Part shown: piece after piece, positions 32,128-46,447 of the stretch
How positions within the stretch are numbered: the first letter of the stretch is position 1
Layout of the letters: every line of letters starts with the position of its first letter
Source: Lasioglossum baleicum
Taxonomy: Eukaryota; Arthropoda; Insecta; Hymenoptera; Halictidae
NCBI RefSeq assembly: GCF_051020765.1
Contig: NW_027469288.1
Span: 1 to 64,000, forward strand
Direction: 5' to 3'
DNA length: 64,000 nucleotides
Made by a program: the position numbers and the translations under genes
The notes under the pieces: generated by a model
What the model was told of the DNA's origin: nothing
The model's input: the letters and a program-made list of their open reading frames with translations, nothing else
Database searches by the model: none

Positions 32128-34190
32128 GTCATGCGTTATGCGTTATGCGATATGCGTTATGCGTTTTGCGTTATGCGTTATGCGTTATGCTTTATGGGTT
32201 ATGCGTAATGCGTTATGCGTTATCGGCTTTGCGTTATGCGTTATGCGATATGCGCTATGCGTTATGCGTTATGCGTTATGCGTTATGCGTTATGCGTAAT
32301 GCGTTATGCGTTATGCGTTATGCGTTATGCGTTATGCGTTATGCGTTATGCGTTATGCGTTATGCGTTATGCGTTATGCGTTATGCGTTATGCGTTATGC
32401 GTTATGCGTTATGCGTTATGCGTTATGCGTTATGCGTTATGCGTTATGCGTTATGCGTTATGCGTTATGCGTTATGCGTTATGCGTTATGCGTTATGCGT
32501 TATGCGTTATGCGTTATGCGTTATACGTTATGCGGTACGCGTAATGCGTTATGCGTTATGCGTTTTGCGTTATGCGTTATGCGTTATCGGCTTTGCGTTA
32601 TGCGTTATGGGTTATGCGTTATCTGTTATGGATTATGCGTTATGCATTATGCGTAATGCGGTATGGGTTATGCGTTGTGCGTTATCCGTTATCTGTAATG
32701 CGTTATGCATTATGCGTTATGCCTTATGCGTTATGCGTTATCGGCTTTGCGTTATGCGTCATGCGTTATGGGTTATGCGTTATCCGTTATGGATTATGCG
32801 TTATGCATTATGCGTTACGCGTTATGCGTTATGCGTTTTGCGTTATGCGTTATGCGTTATCGGCTTTGCGTTATGCGTTATGGGTTATGCGTTATCTGTT
32901 ATGGATTATGCGTTATTCATTATGCGTAATGCGGTATGGGTTATGCGTTGTGCGTTATCCGTTATCTGTAATGCGTTATGCATTATGCGTTATGCCTTAT
33001 GCGTTATGCGTTATCGGCTTTGCGTTATGCGTCATGCGTTATGGGTTATGCGTTATCCGTTATGGATTATGCGTTATGCGTTATGCGTTATGCGTTATGC
33101 GTTATGCGTTATGCGTTATGCGTTATGGGTTATGCGTTATCCGTTATGGATTATGCGTTTTGCGTTATGCTTTATGGGTTATGCGTCATGCGTTATGCGT
33201 TATGCGTTATGCGTTATGCGTTATGCGTTATGCGTTATGCGTTATGCGTTATCGGCTTTGCGTTATGCGTTATGGGTTATGCGTTATCTGTTATGGATTA
33301 TGCGTTATGCATTATGCGTAATGCGGTATGGGTTATGCGTTGTGCGTTATCCGTTATCCGTTATCCGTTATGCGTTATGCGTTATGCGTTATGCCTTATG
33401 CGTTATGCGTTATCGGCTTTGCGTTATGCGTCATGCGTTATGGGTTATGCGTTATCCGTTATGGATTATGCGTTATGCATTATGCGTTATGCGTTATGCG
33501 TTTTGCGTTATGCGTTATGCGTTATGCGTTATGCGTTATGCGTTATGCGTTATGCGTTATGCGTTATGCGTTATGCGTTATGCGTTATGCGTTATGCGTT
33601 ATGCGTTATGCGTTATGCGTTATGCGTTAAGCGTAATGCGTTGTGCGTTATGCGTTATGCGTTATGCGTTATGCGTTATGCGTTATGCGTTATGCGTTAT
33701 GCGTTATGCGTTATGCGTTATGCGTTATGCGTTATGCGTTATGCGTTATGCGTTATGCGTTATGCGTTATGCGTTATGCGTTATGCGTTATGCGTTATGC
33801 GTTATGCGTTATGCGTTATGCGTTATGCGTTATGCGTTATGCGTTATGCGTTATGCGTTATGCGTTATGCGATATGCGTTATGCGTTATGCGTTATGCGT
33901 TATGCGTTATGCGTTATGCGTTATGCGTTTTGCGTTATGCGTTATGCGTAATGCGTTATGCTTTATGGGTTATGCCTTATGCGTTATGCGTTATCGGCTT
34001 TGCGTTATGCGTAATGCGCTATGGGTTATGCGTTGTGCGTTATCCGTTATGCGTTATGCGTTATGCGTTATGCGTTATGCGTTATGCTTTATGCGTTATG
34101 CGTTATGCGTTATGCGTTATGCGTTATGCGTTATGCGTTATGCGTTATGCGTTATGCGTTATGCGTTATGCGTTATGCGTTATGCGTAAT
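32128..34190 (+). repeat. Duplicated satellite block, copy B (partner 24974-27217)
   Basis: Matches copy A by the GGTACGCG and TTATTCA rare units. One internal difference is CTATGCG here, where copy A has CTATGTG in the type III cassette. Unit numbers drift near the right end (offset falls from 7168 to 7049 bp). Confidence 0.8.
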
Positions 34191-37100
34191 GCGTTGTGCG
34201 TTATGCGTTATGCGTTATGCGTTATGCGTTATGCGTTATGCGTTATGCGTTATGCGTTATGCGTTATGCGTTATGCGTTATGCGTTATGCGTTATGCGTT
34301 ATGCGTTATGCGTTATGCGTTATGCGTTATGCGTTATGCGTTATGCGTTATGCGTTATGCGTTATGCGTTATGCGTTATGCGTTATGCGTTATGCGTTAT
34401 GCGTTATGCGTTATGCGTTATGCGTTATGCGTTATGCGTTATGCGTTATGCGTTATGCGTTATGCGTAATGCGTTGTGCGTTATGCGTTATGCGTTATGT
34501 GTTATGCGTTATGCGTTATGCGTTATGCGTTATGCGTTATGCGTTATGCGTTATGCGTTATGCGTTATGCGTTATGCGTTATGCGTTATGCGTTATGCGT
34601 TATACGTTATGCGGTATGCGTAATGCGTTATGCGTTATGCGTTTTGCGTTATGCGTTATGCGTTATCGGCTTTGCGTTATGCGTTATGGGTTATGCGTTA
34701 TCTGTTATGGATTATGCGTTATTCATTATGCGTAATGCGGTATGGGTTATGCGTTGTGCGTTATCCGTTATCTGTAATGCGTTATGCATTATGCGTTATG
34801 CCTTATGCGTTATGCGTTATCGGCTTTGCGTTATGCGTCATGCGTTATGGGTTATGCGTTATCCGTTATGGATTATGCGTTATGCGTTATGCGTTATGCG
34901 TTATGCGTTATGCGTTATGCGTTATGCGTTATGCGTTATGCGTTATGCGTTATGCGTTATGCGTTATGCGTTATGCGTTATGCGTTATGCGTTATGCGTT
35001 ATGCGTTATGCGTTATGCGTTATGCGTTATGCGTTATGCGTTATGCGTTATGCGTTATGCCTTATGCGTTATGCGTTATCGGCTTTGCGTTATGCGTTAT
35101 GGGTTATGCGTTATCCGTTACGGATTATGCGTTATGCATTATGCGTAATGCGCTATGGGTTATGCGTTATGCGTTATGCGTTATGCGTTATGCGTTATGC
35201 GTTATGCGTTATGCGTTATGCGTTATGCGTTATGCGTTATGCGTTATGCGTTATGCGTTATGCGTTATGCGTTATGCGTTATGCGTTATGCGTTATGCGT
35301 TAAGCGTAATGCGTTGTGCGTTGTGCGTTATGCGTTATGCGTTATGCGTTATGCGTTATGCGTTATGCGTTATGCGTTATGCGTTATGCGTTATGCGTTA
35401 TGCGTTATGCGTTATGCGTTATGCGTTATGCGTTATGCGTTATGCGTTATGCGTTATGCGTTATGCGTTATGCGTTATGCGTTATGCGTTATGCGTTATG
35501 CGTTATGCGTTATGCGTTATGCGTTATGCGTTATGCGTTATGCGTTATGCGTTATGCGTTATGCGTTATGCGTTATGCGTTATGCGTTATGCGTTATGCG
35601 TTATGCGTTATGCGTTATGCGTTATGCGTTATGCGTTATGCGTTATGCGTTATGCGTTATGCGTTATGCGTTATGCGTTATGCGTTATGCGTTATGCGTT
35701 ATGCGTCATGCGTTATGCGTTATGCGTTATGCGTTATGCGTTATGCGTTATGCGTTATGCGTTATCCGTTATGCGTTATGCGTTATGCGTTATGCGTTAT
35801 GGGTTATGCGTTATCCGTTACGGATTATGCGTTATGCATTATGCGTAATGCGCTATGGGTTATGCGTTGTGCGTTATCCGTTATGCGTTATGCGTTATGC
35901 GTTATGCGTTATGCGTTATGCGTTATGCGTTATGCGTTATGCGTTATGCGTTATGCGTTATGCGTTATGCGTTATGCGTTATGCGTTATGCGTTATGCGT
36001 TATGCGTTATGCGTTATGCGTTATGCGTTATGCGTTATGCGTTATGCGTTATGCGTTATGCGTTATGCGTTATGCCTTATGCGTTATGCGTTATCGGCTT
36101 TGCGTTATGCGTTATGGGTTATGCGTTATCCGTTACGGATTATGCGTTATGCATTATGCGTAATGCGCTATGGGTTATGCGTTGTGCGTTATCCGTTATG
36201 CGTTATGCGTTATGCGTTATGCGTTATGCGTTATGCGTTATGCGTTATGCGTTATGCGTTATGCGTTATGCGTTATGCGTTATGCGTTATGCGTTATGCG
36301 TTATGCGTTATGCGTTATGCGTTATGCGTTATGCGTAATGCGTTATGCGTTATGCGTTATGCGTTATGCCTTATGCGTTATGCGTTATCGGCTTTGCGTT
36401 ATGCGTCATGCGTTATGGGTTATGCGTTATCCGTTATGGATTATGCGTTTTGCGTTATGCTTTATGGGTTATGCGTCATGCGTTATGCGTTATGCGTTAT
36501 GCGTTATGCGTTATGCGTTATGCGTTATGCGTTATCGGCTTTGCGTTATGCGTTATGGGTTATGCGTTATCTGTTATGGATTATGCGTTATGCATTATGC
36601 GTAATGCGGTATGGGTTATACGTTGTGCGTTATCCGTTATCCGTTATCCGTTATGCGTTATGCGTTATGCGTTATGCGTTATGCCTTATGCGTTATGCGT
36701 TATCGGCTTTGCGTTATGCGTCATGCGTTATGGGTTATGCGTTATCCGTTATGGATTATGCGTTATGCATTATGCGTTATGCGTTATGCGTTTTGCGTTA
36801 TGCGTTATGCGTTATGCGTTATGCGATATGCGTTATGCGTTATGCGTTATGCGTTATGCGTTATGCGTTATGCGTTAAGCGTAATGCGTTGTGCGTTATG
36901 CGTTATGCGTTATGCGTTATGCGTTATGCGTTATGCGTTATGCGTTTTGCGTTATGCGTTATGCGTTATGCTTTATGGGTTATGCGTAATGCGTTATGCG
37001 TTATCGGCTTTGCGTTATGCGTTATGCGATATGCGCTATGTGTTATGCGTTATGCGTTATGCGTTATGCGTTATGCGTTATGCGTAATGCGTTATGTGTT

Positions 37101-40100
37101 ATGCGTTATGCGTTATGCGTTATGCGTTATGCGTTATGCGTTATGCGTTATGCGTTATGCGTTATGCGTTATGCGTTATGCGTTATGCGTTATGCGTTAT
37201 GCGTTATGCGTTATGCGTTATGCGTTATGCGTAATGCGTTATGCGTTATGCGTTATGCGTTATGCCTTATGCGTTATGCGTTATCGGCTTTGCGTTATGC
37301 GTCATGCGTTATGGGTTATGCCTTATGCGTTATGCGTTATCGGCTTTGCGTTATGCGTCATGCGTTATGGGTTATGCGTTATCCGTTATGGATTATGCGT
37401 TATGCATTATGCGTTATGCGTTATGCGTTTTGCGTTATGCGTTATGCGTTATGCGTTATGCGTTATCGGCTTTGCGTTATGCGTTATGGGTTATGCGTTA
37501 TCTGTTATGGATTATGCGTTATGCATTATGCGTAATGCGGTATGGGTTATACGTTGTGCGTTATCCGTTATCCGTTATCCGTTATGCGTTATGCGTTATG
37601 CGTTATGCGTTATGCGTTATGCCTTATGCGTTATGCGTTATCGGCTTTGCGTTATGCGTCATGCGTTATGGGTTATGCGTTATCCGTTATGGATTATGCG
37701 TTATGCATTATGCGTTATGCGTTATGCGTTTTGCGTTATGCGTTATGCGTTATGCGTTATGCGTTATGCGATATGCGTTATGCGTTATGCGTTATGCGTT
37801 ATGCGTTATGCGTTATGCGTTAAGCGTAATGCGTTGTGCGTTATGCGTTATGCGTTATGCGTTATGCGTTATGCGTTATGCGTTATGCGTTATGCGTTAT
37901 GCGTTATGCGTTATGCGTTATGCGTTATGCGTTATGCGTTATGCGTTATGCGTTATGCGTTATGCGTTATGCGTTATGCGTTATGCGTTATGCGTTATGC
38001 GTTATGCGTTATGCGTTATGCGTTATGCGTTATGCGTTATGCGTTATGCGTTATGCGTTATGCGTTATGCGTTATGCGTTATGCGTTATGCGTTATGCGT
38101 TATGCGTTATGCGTTATGCGTTATGCGTTATGCGTTATGCGTTATGCGTTATGCGTTATGCGTTATGCGTTATGCGTTATGCGTCATGCGTTATGCGTTA
38201 TGCGATATGCGTTATGCGTTTTGCGTTATGCGTTATGCGTTATGCTTTATGGGTTATGCGTAATGCGTTATGCGTTATCGGCTTTGCGTTATGCGTTATG
38301 CGATATGCGCTATGTGTTATGCGTTATGCGTTATGCGTTATGCGTTATGCGTTATGCGTAATGCGTTATGTGTTATGCGTTATGCGTTATGCGTTATGCG
38401 TTATGCGTTATGCGTTATGCGTTATGCGTTATGCGTTATGCGTTATGCGTTATGCGTTATGCGTTATGCGTTATGCGTTATGCGTTATGCGTTATGCGTT
38501 ATGCGTTATGCGTTATGCGTTATGCGTTATGCGTTATGCGTTATGCGTTATGCGTTATGCGTTATGCGTTATGCGTTATGCGTTATGCGTTATGCGTTAT
38601 GCGTTATGCGTTATGCGTTATGCGTTATGCGTTATGCGTTATGCGTTATGCGTTATGCGTTATGCGTTATGCGTTATGCGTTATGCGTTATGCGTTATGC
38701 GTTATGCGTTATGCGTTATGCGTTATGCGTTATGCGTTATGCGTTATGCGTTATGCGTTATACGTTATGCGGTATGCGTAATGCGTTATGCGTTATGCGT
38801 TTTGCGTTATGCGTTATGCGTTATCGGCTTTGCGTTATGCGTTATGGGTTATGCGTTATCTGTTATGGATTATGCGTTATGCATTATGCGTAATGCGGTA
38901 TGGGTTATGCGTTGTGCGTTATCCGTTATCTGTAATGCGTTATGCATTATGCGTTATGCCTTATGCGTTATGCGTTATCGGCTTTGCGTTATGCGTCATG
39001 CGTTATGGGTTATGCGTTATCCGTTATGGATTATGCGTTATGCATTATGCGTTACGCGTTATGCGTTATGCGTTTTGCGTTATGCGTTATGCGTTATCGG
39101 CTTTGCGTTATGCGTTATGGGTTATGCGTTATCTGTTATGGATTATGCGTTATGCATTATGCGTAATGCGGTATGGGTTATGCGTTGTGCGTTATCCGTT
39201 ATCTGTAATGCGTTATGCATTATGCGTTATGCCTTATGCGTTATGCGTTATCGGCTTTGCGTTATGCGTCATGCGTTATGGGTTATGCGTTATCCGTTAT
39301 GGATTATGCGTTATGCATTATGCGTTATGCGTTATGCGTTATGCGTTATGCGTTATGCGTTATGCGTTATGCGTTATGCGTTATGCGTTATGCGTTATGC
39401 GATATGCGTTATGCGTTATGCGTTATGCGTTATGCGTTATGCGTTATGCGTTATGCGTTATGCGTTATGCGTTATGCGTTATGCGTTATGCGTTATGCGT
39501 TATGCGTTATGCGTTATGCGTTATGCGTTATGCGTTATGCGTTATGCGTTATGCGTTATGCGTTATGCGTTATGCGTTATGCGTTATGCGTTATGCGTTA
39601 TGCGTTATGCGTTATGCGTTATGCGTAATGCGTTATGCGTTATGCGTTATGCGTTATGCGTTATGCGTTATGCGTTATGCGTTATGCGTTATGCGTTATG
39701 CGTTATGCGTTATGCGTTATGCGTTATGCGTTATGCGTTATGCGTTATGCGGTATGCGTTATGCGTTATGCGTTATGCGTTATGCGTTATGCGTTATGCG
39801 TTATGCGTTATGCGTTATGCGTTATGCGTTATGCGTTATGCGTTATGCGTTATGCGTTATGCGTTATGCGTTATGCGTTATGCGTTATGCGTTATGCGTT
39901 ATGCGTTATGCGTTATGCGTTATGCGTTATGCGTTATGCGTTATGCGTTATGCGTTATGCGTTATACGTTATGCGGTATGCGTAATGCGTTATGCGTTAT
40001 GCGTTTTGCGTTATGCGTTATGCGTTATCGGCTTTGCGTTATGCGTTATGGGTTATGCGTTATCTGTTATGGATTATGCGTTATGCATTATGCGTAATGC

Positions 40101-41311
40101 GGTATGGGTTATGCGTTGTGCGTTATCCGTTATCCGTTATGCGTTATGCGTTATGCGTTATGCCTTATGCGTTATGCGTTATGCCTTATGCGTTATGCGT
40201 TATCGGCTTTGCGTTATGCGTCATGCGTTATGGGTTATGCGTTATCCGTTATGGATTATGCGTTATGCATTATGCGTTATGCGTTATGCGTTTTGCGTTA
40301 TGCGTTATGCGTTATGCGTTATGCGTTATGCGTTATGCGTTATGCGTTATGCGTTATGCGTTATGCGTTATGCGTTATGCGTTATGCGTTATGCGTTATG
40401 CGTTATGCGTTATGCGTTATGCGTTATGCGTTATGCGTTATGCGTTATGCGTTATGCGTTATGCGTTATGCGTTATGCGTTATGCGTTATGCGTTATGGG
40501 TTATGCGTTATCTGTTATGGATTATGCGTTATGCATTATGCGTAATGCGGTATGGGTTATACGTTGTGCGTTATCCGTTATCCGTTATCCGTTATGCGTT
40601 ATGCGTTATGCGTTATGCCTTATGCGTTATGCGTTATCGGCTTTGCGTTATGCGTCATGCGTTATGGGTTATGCGTTATCCGTTATGGATTATGCGTTAT
40701 GCATTATGCGTTATGCGTTATGCGTTTTGCGTTATGCGTTATGCGTTATGCGTTATGCGTTATGCGTTATGCGTTATGCGTTATGCGTTATGCGTTATGC
40801 GTTATGCGTTATGCGTTATGCGTTATGCGTTATGCGTTATGCGTTATGCGTTAAGCGTAATGCGTTGTGCGTTATGCGTTATGCGTTATGCGTTATGCGT
40901 TATGCGTTATGCGTTATGCGTTATGCGTTATGCGTTATGCGTTATGCGTTATGCGTTATGCGTTATGCGTTATGCGTTATGCGTTATGCGTTATGCGTTA
41001 TGCGTTATGCGTTATGCGTTATGCGTTATGCGTTATGCGTTATGCGTTATGCGTTATGCGTTATGCGTTATGCGTTATGCGTTATGCGTTATGCGTTATG
41101 CGTTATGCGTTATGCGTTATGCGTTATGCGTTATGCGTTATGCGTTATGCGTTATGCGTTATGCGTTATGCGTTATGCGTTATGCGTTATGCGTTATGCG
41201 TTATGCGTTATGCGTTATGCGTTATGCGTTATGCGTTATGCGTTATGCGTTATGCGTTATGCGTTATGCGTTATGCGTTATGCGTTATGCGTTATGCGTT
41301 ATGCGTTATGC

Positions 41312-44300
41312 GTCATGCGTTATGCGTTATGCGTTATGCGTTATGCGTTTTGCGTTATGCGTTATGCGTTATGCTTTATGGGTTATGCGTAATGCGTTAT
41401 GCGTTATCGGCTTTGCGTTATGCGTTATGCGATATGCGCTATGTGTTATGCGTTATGCGTTATGCGTTATGCGTTATGCGTAATGCGTTATGCGTTATGC
41501 GTTATGCGTTATGCGTTATGCGTTATGCGTTATGCGTTATGCGTTATGCGTTATGCGTTATGCGTTATGCGTTATGCGTTATGCGTTATGCGTTATGCGT
41601 TATGCGTTATGCGTTATGCGATATGCGTTATGCGATATGCGTTATGCGTTATGCGTTATGCGTTATGCGTTATGCGTTATGCGTTATGCGTTATGCGTTA
41701 TGCGTTATGCGTTATGCGTTATGCGTTATGCGTTATGCGTTATGCGTTATGCGTTATGCGTTATGCGTTATGCGTTATGCGTTATGCGTTATGCGTTATG
41801 CGTTATGCGTTATGCGTTATGCGTTATGCGTTATGCGTTATGCGTTATGCGTTATGCGTTATGCGTTATGCGTTATGCGTTATGCGTTATGCGTTATGCG
41901 TTATGCCTTATGCGTTATGCGTTATCGGCTTTGCGTTATGCGTCATGCGTTATGGGTTATGCGTTATCCGTTATGGATTATGCGTTTTGCGTTATGCTTT
42001 ATGGGTTATGCGTCATGCGTTATGCGTTATGCGTTATGCGTTATGCGTTATGCGTTATGCGTTATGCGTTATGCGTTATCGGCTTTGCGTTATGCGTTAT
42101 GGGTTATGCGTTATCTGTTATGGATTATGCGTTATGCATTATGCGTAATGCGGTATGGGTTATACGTTGTGCGTTATCCGTTATCCGTTATCCGTTATGC
42201 GTTATGCGTTATGCCTTATGCGTTATGCGTTATCGGCTTTGCGTTATGCGTCATGCGTTATGGGTTATGCGTTATCCGTTATGGATTATGCGTTATGCAT
42301 TATGCGTTATGCGTTATGCGTTATGCGTTATGCGTTATGCGTTATGCGTTATGCGTTATGCGTTATGCGTTATGCGTTATGCGTTATGCGTTATGCGTTA
42401 TGCGTTATGCGTTATGCGTTATGCCTTATGCGTTATGCGTTATCGGCTTTGCGTTATGCGTCATGCGTTATGGGTTATGCGTTATCCGTTATGGATTATG
42501 CGTTTTGCGTTATGCTTTATGGGTTATGCGTTATGCGTTATGCGTTATGCGTTATGCGTTATGCGTTATGCGTTATGCGTTATCGGCTTTGCGTTATGCG
42601 TTATGGGTTATGCGTTATCTGTTATGGATTATGCGTTATGCATTATGCGTAATGCGGTATGGGTTATACGTTGTGCGTTATCCGTTATCCGTTATCCGTT
42701 ATGCGTTATGCGTTATGCGTTATGCCTTATGCGTTATGCGTTATCGGCTTTGCGTTATGCGTCATGCGTTATGGGTTATGCGTTATCCGTTATGGATTAT
42801 GCGTTATGCATTATGCGTTATGCGTTATGCGTTTTGCGTTATGCGTTATGCGTTATGCGTTATGCGTTATGCGTTATGCGTTATGCGTTATGCGTTATGC
42901 GTTATGCGTTATGCGTTATGCGTTATGCGTTATGCGTTATGCGTTATGCGTTAAGCGTAATGCGTTGTGCGTTATGCGTTATGCGTTATGCGTTATGCGT
43001 TATGCGTTATGCGTTATGCGTTATGCGTTATGCGTTATGCGTTATGCGTTATGCGTTATGCGTTATGCGTTATGCGTTATGCGTTATGCGTTATGCGTTA
43101 TGCGTTATGCGTTATGCGTTATGCGTTATGCGTTATGCGTTATGCGTTATGCGTTATGCGTTATGCGTTATGCGTTATGCGTTATGCGTTATGCGTTATG
43201 CGTTATGCGTTATGCGTTATGCGTTATGCGTTATGCGTTATGCGTTATGCGTTATGCGTTATGCGTTATGCGTTATGCGTTATGCGTTATGCGTTATGCG
43301 TTATGCGTTATGCGTTATGCGTTATGCGTTATGCGTTATGCGTTATGCGTTATGCGTTATGCGTTATGCGTTATGCGTTATGCGTTATGCGTTATGCGTT
43401 ATGCGTTATGCGTTATGCGTTATGCGTTATGCGTTATGCGTTATGCGTTATGCGTTATGCGTTATGCGTTATGCGCTATGCGTTATGCGTTATGCGTTAT
43501 GCGTTATGCGTTATGCGTTATGCGTTATGCGTTATGCGTTATGCGTTATGCGTCATGCGTTATGCGTTATGCGATATGCGTTATGCGTTTTGCGTTATGC
43601 GTTATGCGTTATGCTTTATGGGTTATGCGTAATGCGTTATGCGTTATCGGCTTTGCGTTATGCGTTATGCGATATGCGCTATGCGTTTTGCGTTATGCGT
43701 TATGCGTTATGCGTTATGCGTAATGCGTTATGCGTTATGCGTTATGCGTTATGCGTTATGCGTTATGCGTTATGCGTTATGCGTTATGCGTTATGCGTTA
43801 TGCGTTATGCGTTATGCGTTATGCGTTATGCGTTATGCGTTATGCGTTATGCGTTATGCGTTATGCGTTATGCGTTATGCGTTATGCGTTATGCGTTAAG
43901 CGTAATGCGTTGTGCGTTATGCGTTATGCGTTATGCGTTATGCGTTATGCGTTATGCGTTATGCGTTATGCGTTATGCGTTATGCGTTATGCGTTATGCG
44001 TTACGCGTTATGCCTTACGCGTTATGCGTTATGCGTTATGCGTTATGCGTTATGCGTTATGCGTTATGCGTTATGCGTTATGCGTTATGCGTTATGCGTT
44101 ATGCGTTATGCGTTATGCGTTATGCGTTATGCGTTATGCGTTATGCGTTATGCGTTATGCGTTATGCGTTATGCGTTATGCGTTATGCGTTATGCGTTAT
44201 GCGTTATGCGTTATGCGTTATGCGTTATGCGTTATGCGTTATGCGTTATGCGTTATGCGTTATGCGTTATGCGTTATGCGTTATGCGTTATGCGTTATGC

Positions 44301-46447
44301 GTCATGCGTTATGCGTTATGCGATATGCGTTATGCGTTTTGCGTTATGCGTTATGCGTTATGCTTTATGGGTTATGCGTAATGCGTTATGCGTTATCGGC
44401 TTTGCGTTATGCGTTATGCGATATGCGCTATGTGTTATGCGTTATGCGTTATGCGTTATGCGTTATGCGTAATGCGTTATGCGTTATGCGTTATGCGTTA
44501 TGCGTTATGCGTTATGCGTTATGCGTTATGCGTTATGCGTTATGCGTTATGCGTTATGCGTTATGCGTTATGCGTTATGCGTTATGCGTTATGCGTTATG
44601 CGTTATGCGTTATGCGATATGCGTTATGCGATATGCGTTATGCGTTATGCGTTATGCGTTATGCGTTATGCGTTATGCGTTATGCGTTATGCGTTATGCG
44701 TTATGCGTTATGCGTTATGCGTTATGCGTTATGCGTTATGCGTTATGCGTTATGCGTTATGCGTTATGCGTTATGCGTTATGCGTTATGCGTTATGCGTT
44801 ATGCGTTATGCGTTATGCGTTATGCGTTATGCGTTATGCCTTATGCGTTATGCGTTATCGGCTTTGCGTTATGCGTCATGCGTTATGGGTTATGCGTTAT
44901 CCGTTATGGATTATGCGTTTTGCGTTATGCTTTATGGGTTATGCGTCATGCGTTATGCGTTATGCGTTATGCGTTATGCGTTATGCGTTATCGGCTTTGC
45001 GTTATGCGTCATGCGTTATGGGTTATGCGTTATCCGTTATGGATTATGCGTTATGCATTATGCGTTATGCGTTATGCGTTTGCGTTATGCGTTATGCGTT
45101 ATGCGTTATGCGTTATGCGTTATGCGTTATGCGTTATGCGTTATGCGTTATGCGTTATGCGTTATGCGTTATGCGTTATGCGTTATGCGTTATGCGTTAT
45201 GCGTTATGCGTTAAGCGTAATGCGTTGTGCGTTGTGCGTTATGCGTTATGCGTTATGCGTTATGCGTTATGCGTTATGCGTTATGCGTTATGCGTTATGC
45301 GTTATGCGTTATGCGTTATGCGTTATGCGTTATGCGTTATGCGTTATGCGTTATGCGTTATGCGTTATGCGTTATGCGTTATGCGTTATGCGTTATGCGT
45401 TATGCGTTATGCGTTATGCGTTATGCGTTATGCGTTATGCGTTATGCGTTATCGGCTTTGCGTTATGCGTCATGCGTTATGGGTTATGCGTTATCCGTTA
45501 TGGATTATGCGTTATGCATTATGCGTTATGCGTTATGCGTTATGCGTTATGCGTTATGCGTTATGCGTTATGCGTTATGCGTTATGCGTTATGCGTTATG
45601 CGTTATGCGTTATGCGTTATGCGTTATGCGTTATGCGTTATGCGTTATGCCTTATGCGTTATGCGTTATCGGCTTTGCGTTATGCGTCATGCGTTATAGG
45701 TTATGCGTTATCCGTTATGGATTATGCGTTTTGCGTTATGCTTTATGGGTTATGCGTCATGCGTTATGCGTTATGCGTTATGCGTTATGCGTTATGCGTT
45801 ATGCGTTATCGGCTTTGCGTTATGCGTTATGGGTTATGCGTTATCTGTTATGGATTATGCGTTATGCATTATGCGTAATGCGGTATGGGTTATACGTTGT
45901 GCGTTATCCGTTATCCGTTATCCGTTATGCGTTATGCGTTATGCGTTATGCCTTATGCGTTATGCGTTATCGGCTTTGCGTTATGCGTCATGCGTTATGG
46001 GTTATGCGTTATCCGTTATGGATTATGCGTTATGCATTATGCGTTATGCGTTATGCGTTATGCGTTATGCGTTATGCGTTATGCGTTATGCGTTATGCGT
46101 TATGCGTTATGCGTTATGCGTTATGCGTTATGCGTTATGCGTTATGCGTTATGCGTTATGCGTTATGCGTTATGCGTTATGCGTTATGCGTTATGCGTTA
46201 TGCGTTATGCGTTATGCGTTATGCGTTATGCGTTATGCGTTATGCGTTATGCGTTATGCGTTATGCGTTATGCGTTATGCGTTATGCGTTATGCGTTATG
46301 CGTTATGCGTTATGCGTTATGCGTTATGCGTTATGCGTTATGCGTTATGCGTTATGCGTTATGCGTTATGCGTTATGCGTTATGCGTTATGCGTTATGCG
46401 TTATGCGTTATGCGTTATGCGTTATGCGTTATGCGTTATGCGTTATG
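41312..46447 (+). repeat. Higher-order satellite repeat, copy A (~5.1 kb)
   Basis: Bounded by type III cassettes at 41312 and 46448, and adjacent to copy B. It carries two private markers also present in copy B: a 6-bp unit that breaks the 7-bp register at about 45078, and a TTATAGG unit at 45694-45700. Its first third is about 430 bp longer than in copy B. Confidence 0.85.
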
